A stretch of DNA of 14,658 bases from Clostridium sp. UBA3947 (GTDB lineage Bacteria > Bacillota > Clostridia > Clostridiales > Clostridiaceae): positions 1 through 14,658 of the forward strand of contig DGDR01000051.1 of NCBI GenBank assembly GCA_002385545.1. The letters are read 5' to 3'. The notes under the pieces are model-generated. The model made no database searches. It was not told where the DNA came from and saw nothing but the letters and a program-made list of their open reading frames with translations. Both the position numbers and the translations under genes were made by a program. How positions within the stretch are numbered: position 1 is the stretch's first letter; each line of letters starts with the position of its first letter. Below, one piece after another: positions 1 to 5,877 of this stretch.

Positions 1-2
1 GG

Positions 3-497
3 CATTACTTGCCGAATCCAAGATTAATTAAAGTAACTTGGGATCTAATAAACTCAAGCCAGAACGAGGAAGAGTATACTGCTAAGCCCTCACAGAAATT
101 TTGGGATGCAGTAATAGCAGTAATACTGGCAGATGTAAGCATGAGCTTAGACAATGTGCTGGCTATAGCTGGTGCTGCCGATGGCAACATAAGCTTAATA
201 GTTATAGGTATCTTCCTAAATATCCCTATCATATTCTTTGGAAGCCAGTTTGTAATGAAGCTAATGCAAAAGAGACCTATGGTAGTGTATTTTGGAGGAG
301 CAATTTTGGCCTTTACCTCCTTGAAGATGATTATGGAAGACAATTTGTTTAAGTATTACATACATCTATCACATAATACTAGAATTTTTCTTCAGCTGGC
401 ATGGGCAGTAGCAGTAATCTTATATGGATATAACAAGATTAAAAATGAAAAAAGCAAGGCAAAAATAGAAAAGAAGAAATATCCAAAAGCCTCATAA
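3..497 (+). CDS. TerC-family integral membrane protein, 3' part (N-terminus outside the window)
   Basis: The frame is open from base 3 and stops at 495-497, so this is the C-terminal ~164 residues of a longer gene. TerC/YjbE-type proteins are multi-pass membrane proteins; relatives are implicated in manganese or other metal export. The visible part matches the second half of the family: a helix with the Asp-containing motif ADVSMSLDNVLAIAGAA, a second helix around IPIIFFGSQFVMKLM, a third around VVYFGGAILAFTSLKMI, a last helix LQLAWAVAVILYG, then a Lys-rich cytoplasmic tail. Family members are usually about 210-250 residues, so roughly one third is missing. A TTG at base 9 could be read as a start, but it would cut the first helices and no ribosome binding site can be seen. 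Family assignment is firm; the transported ion is inference. Confidence 0.85.
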   Translation, partial: HYLPNPRLIKVTWDLINSSQNEEEYTAKPSQKFWDAVIAVILADVSMSLDNVLAIAGAADGNISLIVIGIFLNIPIIFFGSQFVMKLMQKRPMVVYFGGAILAFTSLKMIMEDNLFKYYIHLSHNTRIFLQLAWAVAVILYGYNKIKNEKSKAKIEKKKYPKAS

Positions 498-563
498 GCT
501 ATATTACATATTTCTTGCTGCTAACCCTTAGCTATATTATTAAGTATTAGTTGAATTTATTCA

Positions 564-618
564 AGCCTGCATATACTATTATTGAACATTTAGTAAGAGA
601 AAAGAGTATATGCAGGCT
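564..618. repeat. Perfect 14-bp inverted repeat with 27-nt spacer
   Basis: The arm AGCCTGCATATACT (564-577) is exactly complementary to 605-618. It could fold into a strong hairpin in RNA of either strand. No T-tract follows on either side, so it is not a standard intrinsic terminator. It may mark the end of the terC transcript, a processing site, or the end of a short palindromic element. Function unknown. Confidence 0.6.
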
Positions 619-675
619 GGGCAAGGAATAAAGTGGAACCTTAGAATAATTTTCTTAAGGGAGGGATGGTATTCA

Positions 676-696
676 GAAAATGTTAATAACATTTTC
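676..696. promoter_or_regulatory. Palindrome with 10-bp arms, possible operator
   Basis: The arm GAAAATGTTA is mirrored exactly around the single base 686. The centre lies about 45 bp upstream of the extended -10 element of the next gene, a typical place for an activator or upstream repressor site. The inner core is a 7-1-7 inverted repeat (AATGTTA, one base, TAACATT), the layout used by Fur-superfamily regulators, but the bases do not match the Fur, PerR or Zur consensus that I know. The cognate regulator is unknown. Confidence 0.4.
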
Positions 697-727
697 AGAA
701 GTCTTTAATAATATAAGTCCTCACTTG

Positions 728-736
728 TGATATAAT
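728..736 (+). promoter_or_regulatory. Extended -10 promoter for the 69-aa gene
   Basis: TGA followed by the perfect hexamer TATAAT (731-736) forms an extended -10 (TGn) element. No good -35 box lies 16-18 bp upstream, which extended -10 promoters can tolerate. Transcription would begin near 743, leaving a leader of about 137 nt that contains the cre box. Confidence 0.5.
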
Positions 737-803
737 TAAAATGTAACTAGTAGAAGTGGATTTTAAAAAAAGGCCTATAAAGAGGCAAAAATTTTTTGGT
801 CAA

Positions 804-819
804 ATGTGAACGATTACAA
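804..819 (+). promoter_or_regulatory. cre box (CcpA catabolite-response element)
   Basis: ATGTGAACGATTACAA fits every defined position of the published cre consensus WTGNNARCGNWWWCAW. A second, degenerate copy begins 17 bp downstream (821-836); its left half ATGTAAACG is intact but the right half deviates. Both lie downstream of the predicted start of transcription, where CcpA usually acts as a roadblock repressor. Consensus match is seen; CcpA binding is inference. Confidence 0.6.
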
Positions 820-879
820 AATGTAAACGTATAACTAAGTGAGGGTATTATTTAAGAAAGAATTTTGTGGAGGGAAAAA

Positions 880-1089
880 ATGCCGATGAGAGTTAAAATG
901 AGCGGAGTAATAGGACAGATTATTGAACCTTATGGCAAGTTTAATTATGGGGATATAGTAAATATATTAAAGGTAAAAATATCTGAATTCGACTATTCAC
1001 ACAGCAAGGCCTGTGTAACAGACGGAGAAGGAGTTTATTGGATTGATATGAAGAATCTTGAGCTAAAACCAGGAGATTGTAAGCTATAA
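880..1089 (+). CDS. Small unknown protein, 69 aa
   Basis: I do not recognise this protein. The start is taken as ATG 880 because GGAGGG (869-874) sits 5 nt upstream; TTG 865 would overlap that ribosome binding site and ATG 886 would be spaced 11 nt. The product begins MPMRVKMSGVIGQII and is cytoplasmic by composition, with no signal peptide or membrane segment. The pattern of short beta-prone stretches (GDIVNILKVKI, KACVTDGEGVYWI, then LELKPGD) resembles a small SH3-like barrel, but this is only an impression. The gene stands alone between its own promoter and terminators. The cre box in its leader suggests repression while a preferred sugar is present. The two cysteines (Cys45 and Cys67) are not arranged as a metal site. 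Confidence 0.65.
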   Translation: MPMRVKMSGVIGQIIEPYGKFNYGDIVNILKVKISEFDYSHSKACVTDGEGVYWIDMKNLELKPGDCKL

Positions 1090-1141
1090 ACTAAGAATTA
1101 ATATGTAGAATATATAGATATGTTATTGGGTGAAGAGTCTT

Positions 1142-1165
1142 AAAATTCAGCGGTTCTGAATTTTT
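1142..1165 (+). terminator. Intrinsic terminator after the 69-aa gene
   Basis: AAAATTCAG (1142-1150), loop CGGTT, CTGAATTTT (1156-1164) and one further T form a 9-bp hairpin with a T-run, 52 nt after the stop codon. It is AT-rich, hence moderate strength. Confidence 0.6.
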
Positions 1166-1173
1166 AAACTTAC

Positions 1174-1216
1174 ACAAAAGGCTGTTTTGTAGCATAGCTG
1201 CAAAACAGCCTTTTGT
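1174..1216. terminator. 20-bp hairpin terminator between convergent genes
   Basis: Arms 1174-1193 and 1197-1216 pair over 20 bp around a 3-nt loop; the inner part reads AAAAGGCTGTTTTG against CAAAACAGCCTTTT. One pair (T1190 with G1200) is a G-U wobble in plus-strand RNA but an A-C mismatch in minus-strand RNA. The hairpin is therefore best as plus-strand RNA, yet probably serves both the 69-aa gene and the convergent TPR gene. Confidence 0.75.
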
Positions 1217-1237
1217 AGTATTTGCAAAGAAAGTCTT

Positions 1238-2020
1238 TTAAAAGGTGATTTCCTTAGATTTTATTTTTGATAATATCAACTTTTTTAAGTTCATGAGCTT
1301 TTCCTTTGACGTATAAATCATGTACAAACTTAAAGCGGTATTAATTGATTTTAAGGCTTTGTCATATTGACCAGCCTTAAATTGAGCCTCTGAAAGCTGA
1401 TACCAATAGAAGTCTGTATTAGGATGTTGTTTAACCATAGCCTGGTAGTATCTTGCTACCTTCTTAAAATAGTAGGGATATACATCTGTAGCTACCATTA
1501 GCCTATCCTTATGCCAGCGGTAGATTTCTGTCCTATAGGCCTTGCCATAAAGTTTTGTCCAGATAGCTATTTCCAAAATACCGTCACAGCCCTTGTGGCT
1601 GGGCATATCTTCTATATCCAGCTTGCTGTAGTATAAATTAGGAGGGGATAGCTCCTTAAGTTCAGTACCTGTCCACTGACAAATGATAAGTAAAGCCCTT
1701 TGAGCTTCTAGCTGCCAGCCTAATACTAAATCTTTATATTTATCTGATGAAATATTTAATGCCTTAAAATAAAGGAGATTATAGCCCTTGCCTTGAGCAG
1801 TGTACACTATTTGCCACTGGCACTTAATCTCTTTTAATATAGAGATGTAAGGAGTGTTCTTAATATTATAGGCTACAGCTAGTTCTACTGCATCATCTCC
1901 GTCAAAATCAGCCATAATAATAGCAGCTTCCTTTTTGGGATAAGTAAGGTAAATTAGCTCAGCTGATGCAGGAAGAAGGCTTTTGATCTTTTCTATAAGA
2001 TTTTTGTAATCCTCTTTCAA
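1238..2020 (-). CDS. FG-GAP-like / TPR repeat protein, 260 aa
   Basis: Function unknown. Three stretches resemble VCBS/FG-GAP (integrin-like) blades: ADFDGDDAVELAVAY (about 37-51) with a DxDGDD calcium-site-like motif, ALNISSDKYKDLVLGW (87-102) and DIEDMPSHKGCDGILEIAIW (135-154). The C-terminal third holds a tetratricopeptide-like helical pair (YWYQLSEAQFKAGQYDKAL, about 205-223). There is no signal peptide, so it is predicted cytoplasmic, unusual for FG-GAP-like blades. The start is taken as TTG 2020 because AGGAG (plus-strand complement 2028-2032) lies 7 nt upstream. A longer reading from GTG 2047 would begin inside the aroC terminator stem and has no ribosome binding site. It lies 63 nt behind aroC on the same strand. 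Other clostridia carry similar VCBS/TPR hypothetical proteins, from memory. Confidence 0.75.
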   Translation of the reverse strand: MKEDYKNLIEKIKSLLPASAELIYLTYPKKEAAIIMADFDGDDAVELAVAYNIKNTPYISILKEIKCQWQIVYTAQGKGYNLLYFKALNISSDKYKDLVLGWQLEAQRALLIICQWTGTELKELSPPNLYYSKLDIEDMPSHKGCDGILEIAIWTKLYGKAYRTEIYRWHKDRLMVATDVYPYYFKKVARYYQAMVKQHPNTDFYWYQLSEAQFKAGQYDKALKSINTALSLYMIYTSKEKLMNLKKLILSKIKSKEITF

Positions 2021-2032
2021 ATTAATGCTCCT

Positions 2033-2078
2033 AAAAAATAATTTCACCTATATCCTATGATGATATAGGTGAAATTAT
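2033..2078 (-). terminator. aroC intrinsic terminator, immediately followed by the next gene's ribosome binding site
   Basis: Bases 2038-2054 and 2062-2078 are perfectly complementary over 17 bp around a 7-nt loop. Read on the minus strand the stem ends in a run of six T (2038-2033), then directly comes AGGAG of the downstream gene. On the plus strand no T-run follows, so it belongs to the aroC transcript. The stem is AT-rich, so it may leak. Confidence 0.8.
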
Positions 2079-2083
2079 GATGA

Positions 2084-3154
2084 TTAAAGTCTATCTAAAA
2101 TGGCTAAAGCGCTTACTGCTTCAATTACTGGAAGAACCCTTGGCACTATGCAGGGGTCATGTCTACCTTCTACCTTTAAGGTAGTGTTCTCCATTTTTAT
2201 AATGTCTACAGTTTTTTGCTCTTGGCTTATGGAAGCAGTAGGCTTTATAGCGCAGCGGAATATTATTGGCATGCCGTTAGTAATTCCGCCGATTATTCCT
2301 CCGTTATTATTCGATGAGGTTTTGATGGTACCATTATCTATATAGTAGGGATCATTGGCTTGTGAACCCTTTAGAGTACTTATTTCAAAGCCTCTGCCAA
2401 ATTCCACTGCCTTAACTGCTGGCACAGAGAATAGTAAATGAGCCAAAGTGCTTTCTATGGAATCAAAGAAGGGATCTCCAACTCCTGCAGGTACATTTAG
2501 GATTGCGCATTCAACAACTCCCCCTACTGAATCCTGCTCCTCTTTAGCCTTTCTGATGCATTGTTTCATTTCCTCTGCTACAGTATCGTCTATTACAGGG
2601 AAGGCTGAATTGGCTAGCTTATCAAAAAGCTCCTGAGATATGCCAGTAAGTTCAAAAGGTTTATCCTTAATAGTGTGTATACTATGAACATGACTAATTA
2701 TTTCAATACCTTGACTTTTCAATATTTGCTTTGCAATAGCCCCTGCAAAAACCAGTCCTGCTGTAATACGACCAGAAAAGTGACCGCTGCCCCTAAAATC
2801 ATTAAAGCCCTTATATTTCATTCTGCCGCTATAATCAGCGTGGCCAGGTCTCATAGCATATCTTAAATTGCTATAATCCTTTGATTGAGTGTTTTTATTG
2901 CGGATAATAGCACATAAAGGTGTACCAGTAGTGTGCTCCTCAAAATAACCGCTAAGTATTTCTACATTATCTTCTTCTTTCCTTGGTGTCACAAGATCGC
3001 TAGAACCGGGAGCTCGCCTTTGCATTTCCTTTCTTATATGTTCCATGTCCAGCTTGATTCCTGCAGGAAGACCGCTTATAGTTATGCCTATGGCTGCCCC
3101 GTGAGATTCGCCAAAGATTGAATATTGTATTTTCTTGCCCCAAACTCCACTCAT
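2084..3154 (-). CDS. aroC: Chorismate synthase
   Basis: This enzyme makes chorismate from 5-enolpyruvylshikimate-3-phosphate, the last step of the shikimate pathway; it is cytosolic and needs reduced FMN. The 356 residues match the usual length and all family signatures are visible: GESHG at residues 16-20, RPGHADY near 103-109, the FRGSGHFSGR region (FMN/substrate binding), VEFGRGFE, NNNGGIIGGITNGMPI, and RHDPCIVPRVLPVIEA close to the C-terminus. ATG 3154 is preceded on the minus strand by GGAGGT with 6-nt spacing. No other shikimate gene is adjacent, so aroC is apparently expressed on its own, with the TPR protein behind its terminator. No odd residues seen. Confidence 0.97.
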   Translation of the reverse strand: MSGVWGKKIQYSIFGESHGAAIGITISGLPAGIKLDMEHIRKEMQRRAPGSSDLVTPRKEEDNVEILSGYFEEHTTGTPLCAIIRNKNTQSKDYSNLRYAMRPGHADYSGRMKYKGFNDFRGSGHFSGRITAGLVFAGAIAKQILKSQGIEIISHVHSIHTIKDKPFELTGISQELFDKLANSAFPVIDDTVAEEMKQCIRKAKEEQDSVGGVVECAILNVPAGVGDPFFDSIESTLAHLLFSVPAVKAVEFGRGFEISTLKGSQANDPYYIDNGTIKTSSNNNGGIIGGITNGMPIIFRCAIKPTASISQEQKTVDIIKMENTTLKVEGRHDPCIVPRVLPVIEAVSALAILDRL

Positions 3155-3360
3155 TGTATGACCTCCAAATAATAATTTTGTTTATAATATTATCTCTTGA
3201 ATTATTGAAATAGTCCATAAATTATACTATTATTTTTATAAAAATTATTGTTTATTTTTTATCATCTAACACAAAAATAAGCTGTTTCACAATAAAAATA
3301 ATAACAATGATACATGAAAAGGCTTAAAATCAGAAGCTGAAAAAAACTGTACTATTTTTC

Positions 3361-3388
3361 TTGACAAACTGTTATAACGTGTTATAAT
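3361..3388 (+). promoter_or_regulatory. pflB promoter (consensus -35 and extended -10)
   Basis: TTGACA (3361-3366), 16-bp spacer, TATAAT (3383-3388), with TGT directly before the -10 making it an extended -10. Transcription should begin near 3395, giving a leader of about 107 nt. The spacer and -10 contain a 10-bp-spaced repeat GTTATAAC / GTTATAAT (3371-3378, 3381-3388), which may double as an operator. Confidence 0.85.
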
Positions 3389-3453
3389 GAAACTGTAATA
3401 AGGAAAATAACTTGTGAAATGAATGACAAAGATAGCTAAATTTGAACGAGTGT

Positions 3454-3473
3454 AATTTTAGGACAGTAAAATT
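3454..3473 (+). promoter_or_regulatory. Hairpin in the pflB leader
   Basis: AATTTTA (3454-3460) pairs perfectly with TAAAATT (3467-3473) around a 6-nt loop; AAATTT on either side (3438-3443, 3474-3479) can extend it. It lies 15 nt upstream of the AGGAGGGG ribosome binding site. It lacks a T-tract, so it is more likely a leader-stabilising stem than a terminator. AT-rich, so chance is possible. Confidence 0.35.
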
Positions 3474-3501
3474 AAATTTCTATAAATTAGGAGGGGTAAT
3501 T

Positions 3502-5733
3502 TTGTTTAAACAATGGGAAGGGTTTAAAACCGGTGAATGGACTGAAGGCATAAATGTAAGAGACTTTATTCAAAAGAACTATACTGTATATGAAGGTGAC
3601 AAGAGCTTTCTTGCTGGTATATCAGAAAAGACTAAGAAGGTATGGGAAAAGGCTTCAAAGCTTATAGTAGAAGAAATAAAAAAAGGTATCATTGATGTAG
3701 AAACTAATGTTGTTTCTGGTATCAACAATTTCAAACCAGGCTATCTAGACAAGGAAAATGAAGTTATTGTTGGTTTCCAAACAGATGCTCCACTAAAGAG
3801 AATAGTAAATCCTTTTGGTGGAATGAGAATGGTAGAGCAATCCTTAGAGGCTTATGGATACAAGCTAAATGAAGACATTGCTAAGTACTTTAAGGCATAT
3901 AGAAAGACTCATAATGACGGTGTTTTCGATGCTTACACTGAAGATATGAGAGCAGCTAGATCCGCTGGTTTGTTAACTGGTCTTCCAGATGCTTATGGTA
4001 GAGGAAGAATTATAGGTGACTACAGAAGAATAGCTCTATATGGTATAGACTATTTAATAGAAGAAAAGAAAAAGGACCTAAAGAACCTAAAGGGCGATAT
4101 GCTTGATGAATTAATCAGACTAAGAGAAGAAGTTTCAGAACAGATTCGTGCCCTAAAGGCTATAAAGGATATGGCAGCTTCCTATGGAGTAGATATTTCT
4201 CAGCCAGCATCAAATGCTAGGGAAGCAGTACAAGCTGTATACTTCGGTTATTTAGCAGGAGTTAAGGAAAACAATGGTGCTGCTATGTCACTTGGTAGAA
4301 CAAGCACCTTCTTAGATATCTACATTGAAAGAGACCTACAAAAGGGCTTAATCACTGAAGAAGAGGCTCAGGAACTTATTGATCAGTTCGTAATTAAGCT
4401 AAGAATGGTAAGACATTTAAGAACTCCAGAATACAATGAGTTATTCGCAGGAGACCCAACTTGGGTAACTGAATCTATCGGTGGTGTAGGTGTTGATGGA
4501 AGACCACTAGTAACTAAGAACTCCTTCAGATTCTTACACACACTAGTTAACTTAGGACCAGCTCCAGAACCAAACATGACAGTTCTATGGTCACAAAATC
4601 TTCCAGAAAACTTCAAGAAGTTCTGTGCTGAAATGTCTATTTTAACTGATTCTATTCAGTATGAAAACGACGACGTAATGAGACCTCTTTATGGCGATGA
4701 CTATGCTATAGCTTGCTGTGTATCCGCAATGCAGGTTGGTAAGCAAATGCAGTTCTTCGGAGCAAGATGTAACATTGCTAAGTCCTTACTATACGCTATC
4801 AACGGTGGTATGGATGAAAAGAAGAAGAAGGGCATGGTTGTAGTTAAAGGTATAGATAAGATTGAAGATGAAGTACTTGACTACGAAAAGGTTAAGGCAA
4901 ACTTCTTCAAGGTATTAGAATATGTTGCAGAGCTTTATGTAAATACAATGAACACAATTCACTTCATGCATGACAAGTATGCTTATGAAGCAGGATTAAT
5001 GGCGTTGCATGATACAAAGGTTGAAAGATTAATGGCCTTTGGTATAGCTGGATTATCAGTTGCAGCTGACTCCTTAAGTGCAATTAAGTATGCTAAGGTA
5101 AAACCAATAAGAGAAGATGGAATTGCTGTAGACTTTGAAATAGAAGGAGACTTCCCTAAGTACGGTAACGACGACAACAGAGTTGATGATATAGCTGTTG
5201 AAATTGTTGAGAAGTTCTCAAACGAACTTAAGAAGCACCCAACTTACAGAAATGCTAAGCACACATTATCAGTATTAACAATTACTTCAAACGTTGTTTA
5301 CGGTAAGAAGACTGGTTCAACTCCTGACGGAAGAGTAGCTGGAGAGCCTTTAGCACCAGGAGCAAACCCAATGCATGGAAGAGATATAGAAGGTGCATTA
5401 GCTTCACTTAACTCAGTAGCTAAGATTCCTTACAAAGATATCTGCGAAGACGGAGTATCCAATACTTTCTCCATAGTTCCAGATGCTTTAGGAAAAACTG
5501 CTGAAGCAAGAATAGACAACTTAGTAAGCATATTAGATGGATATTTTGGACAGGGAGCTCATCACTTAAACGTAAATGTATTAAACAGAGCTACCTTAGA
5601 GGATGCTATGGAAAATCCAGAAAAGTACCCAACCCTTACAATCAGAGTTTCTGGTTATGCTGTAAACTTCAACAGACTTTCAAGAGAACAGCAGCTTGAA
5701 GTTATAAGCAGAACCTTCCATGACAAGATGTAA
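3502..5733 (+). CDS. pflB: Pyruvate formate-lyase (formate C-acetyltransferase)
   Basis: This glycyl-radical enzyme splits pyruvate with CoA into acetyl-CoA and formate during anaerobic growth; in clostridia it also supplies one-carbon units. The start is TTG 3502, since AGGAGGGG (3489-3496) ends 5 nt upstream and the product then begins FKQWEGFKTGEW as in the family; an ATG 60 bases upstream has no such site. The 743 residues are the normal length. The catalytic cysteine pair is Cys405-Cys406 (ACCVSAMQVGKQMQFFGAR), and the glycyl-radical site is Gly718 in RVSGYAVNF near the C-terminus. Both are intact, so the enzyme should be active. It needs a radical-SAM activase (PflA), usually encoded next door, but none follows: a terminator closes the unit and a helicase gene comes next. 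The promoter and strong ribosome binding site suggest high expression. Confidence 0.97.
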   Translation: MFKQWEGFKTGEWTEGINVRDFIQKNYTVYEGDKSFLAGISEKTKKVWEKASKLIVEEIKKGIIDVETNVVSGINNFKPGYLDKENEVIVGFQTDAPLKRIVNPFGGMRMVEQSLEAYGYKLNEDIAKYFKAYRKTHNDGVFDAYTEDMRAARSAGLLTGLPDAYGRGRIIGDYRRIALYGIDYLIEEKKKDLKNLKGDMLDELIRLREEVSEQIRALKAIKDMAASYGVDISQPASNAREAVQAVYFGYLAGVKENNGAAMSLGRTSTFLDIYIERDLQKGLITEEEAQELIDQFVIKLRMVRHLRTPEYNELFAGDPTWVTESIGGVGVDGRPLVTKNSFRFLHTLVNLGPAPEPNMTVLWSQNLPENFKKFCAEMSILTDSIQYENDDVMRPLYGDDYAIACCVSAMQVGKQMQFFGARCNIAKSLLYAINGGMDEKKKKGMVVVKGIDKIEDEVLDYEKVKANFFKVLEYVAELYVNTMNTIHFMHDKYAYEAGLMALHDTKVERLMAFGIAGLSVAADSLSAIKYAKVKPIREDGIAVDFEIEGDFPKYGNDDNRVDDIAVEIVEKFSNELKKHPTYRNAKHTLSVLTITSNVVYGKKTGSTPDGRVAGEPLAPGANPMHGRDIEGALASLNSVAKIPYKDICEDGVSNTFSIVPDALGKTAEARIDNLVSILDGYFGQGAHHLNVNVLNRATLEDAMENPEKYPTLTIRVSGYAVNFNRLSREQQLEVISRTFHDKM

Positions 5734-5740
5734 TTAATTT

Positions 5741-5771
5741 AAGGAACCTTGTTTGATCAAGGTTCCTTTTT
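5741..5771 (+). terminator. pflB intrinsic terminator
   Basis: AAGGAACCTTG (5741-5751), loop TTTGAT, CAAGGTTCCTT (5758-5768) followed by TTT. An 11-bp perfect stem 7 nt after the stop codon; pflB is thus a single-gene unit. Confidence 0.92.
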
Positions 5772-5810
5772 ACTTACTCTGTAGTAAATATATATTATCC
5801 TAAAATAATA

Positions 5811-5839
5811 TTGAAAGTTTCCAATATTACAGGTATAGT
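5811..5839 (+). promoter_or_regulatory. Promoter of the DEAD-box helicase gene, overlapping an inverted repeat
   Basis: TTGAAA (5811-5816), 17-bp spacer, TATAGT (5834-5839). A 7-bp inverted repeat AATATTG/CAATATT (5807-5813, 5822-5828) covers the -35 box and half the spacer, the classical position for a repressor site. Confidence 0.6.
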
Positions 5840-5877
5840 TGAATAAGTGAACTATTAATTGCTAGGAGGTATGATTT

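Larger units (their letters stand above)
498..879. other. Gene-free stretch between terC and the 69-aa gene
   Basis: No plausible coding region is seen here. It holds a 10-bp direct repeat AGCTATATTA (497-506 and 530-539), a 14-bp perfect inverted repeat (564-577/605-618), a small bulged stem (639-646/652-660), a 10-bp-arm palindrome (676-696), an extended -10 promoter (728-736) and a cre box (804-819) with a degenerate copy just downstream. No clear U-tailed terminator for terC is visible. The density of control-like elements is high for a 69-codon gene. Confidence 0.6.
3155..3501. other. Divergent control region between aroC and pflB
   Basis: No gene is seen in these 347 very AT-rich bases. 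For aroC a minus-strand TATAAT (complement of 3221-3226) could be the -10 box, but no good -35 stands in front of it. For pflB the strong promoter at 3361-3388 is clear, and a weaker one (TTGAAA 3205-3210, 17-bp spacer, TATTAT 3228-3233) is possible. I searched for a Rex-type operator (TTGTTAA-N4-TTAACAA) and found none. Confidence 0.55.

Noticed and set aside
5..343. Minus-strand open frame opposite the terC fragment
   Set aside because: A shadow of the TerC coding frame; no family similarity and the plus-strand protein has clear TerC motifs.
632..640. GTGGAACC stretch resembling the T-box consensus (GGGTGGNACCGCG)
   Set aside because: Only the central GTGGAACC fits; no specifier stem, no following terminator with T-tract, and the downstream gene is not a tRNA- or amino-acid-related gene.
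2021..2047. GTG 2047 as start of the TPR protein
   Set aside because: It lies in the aroC terminator stem without a ribosome binding site; TTG 2020 has AGGAG at ideal spacing.
3155..3501. Rex operator in front of pflB
   Set aside because: No match to TTGTTAA-N4-TTAACAA was found in the region on either strand.
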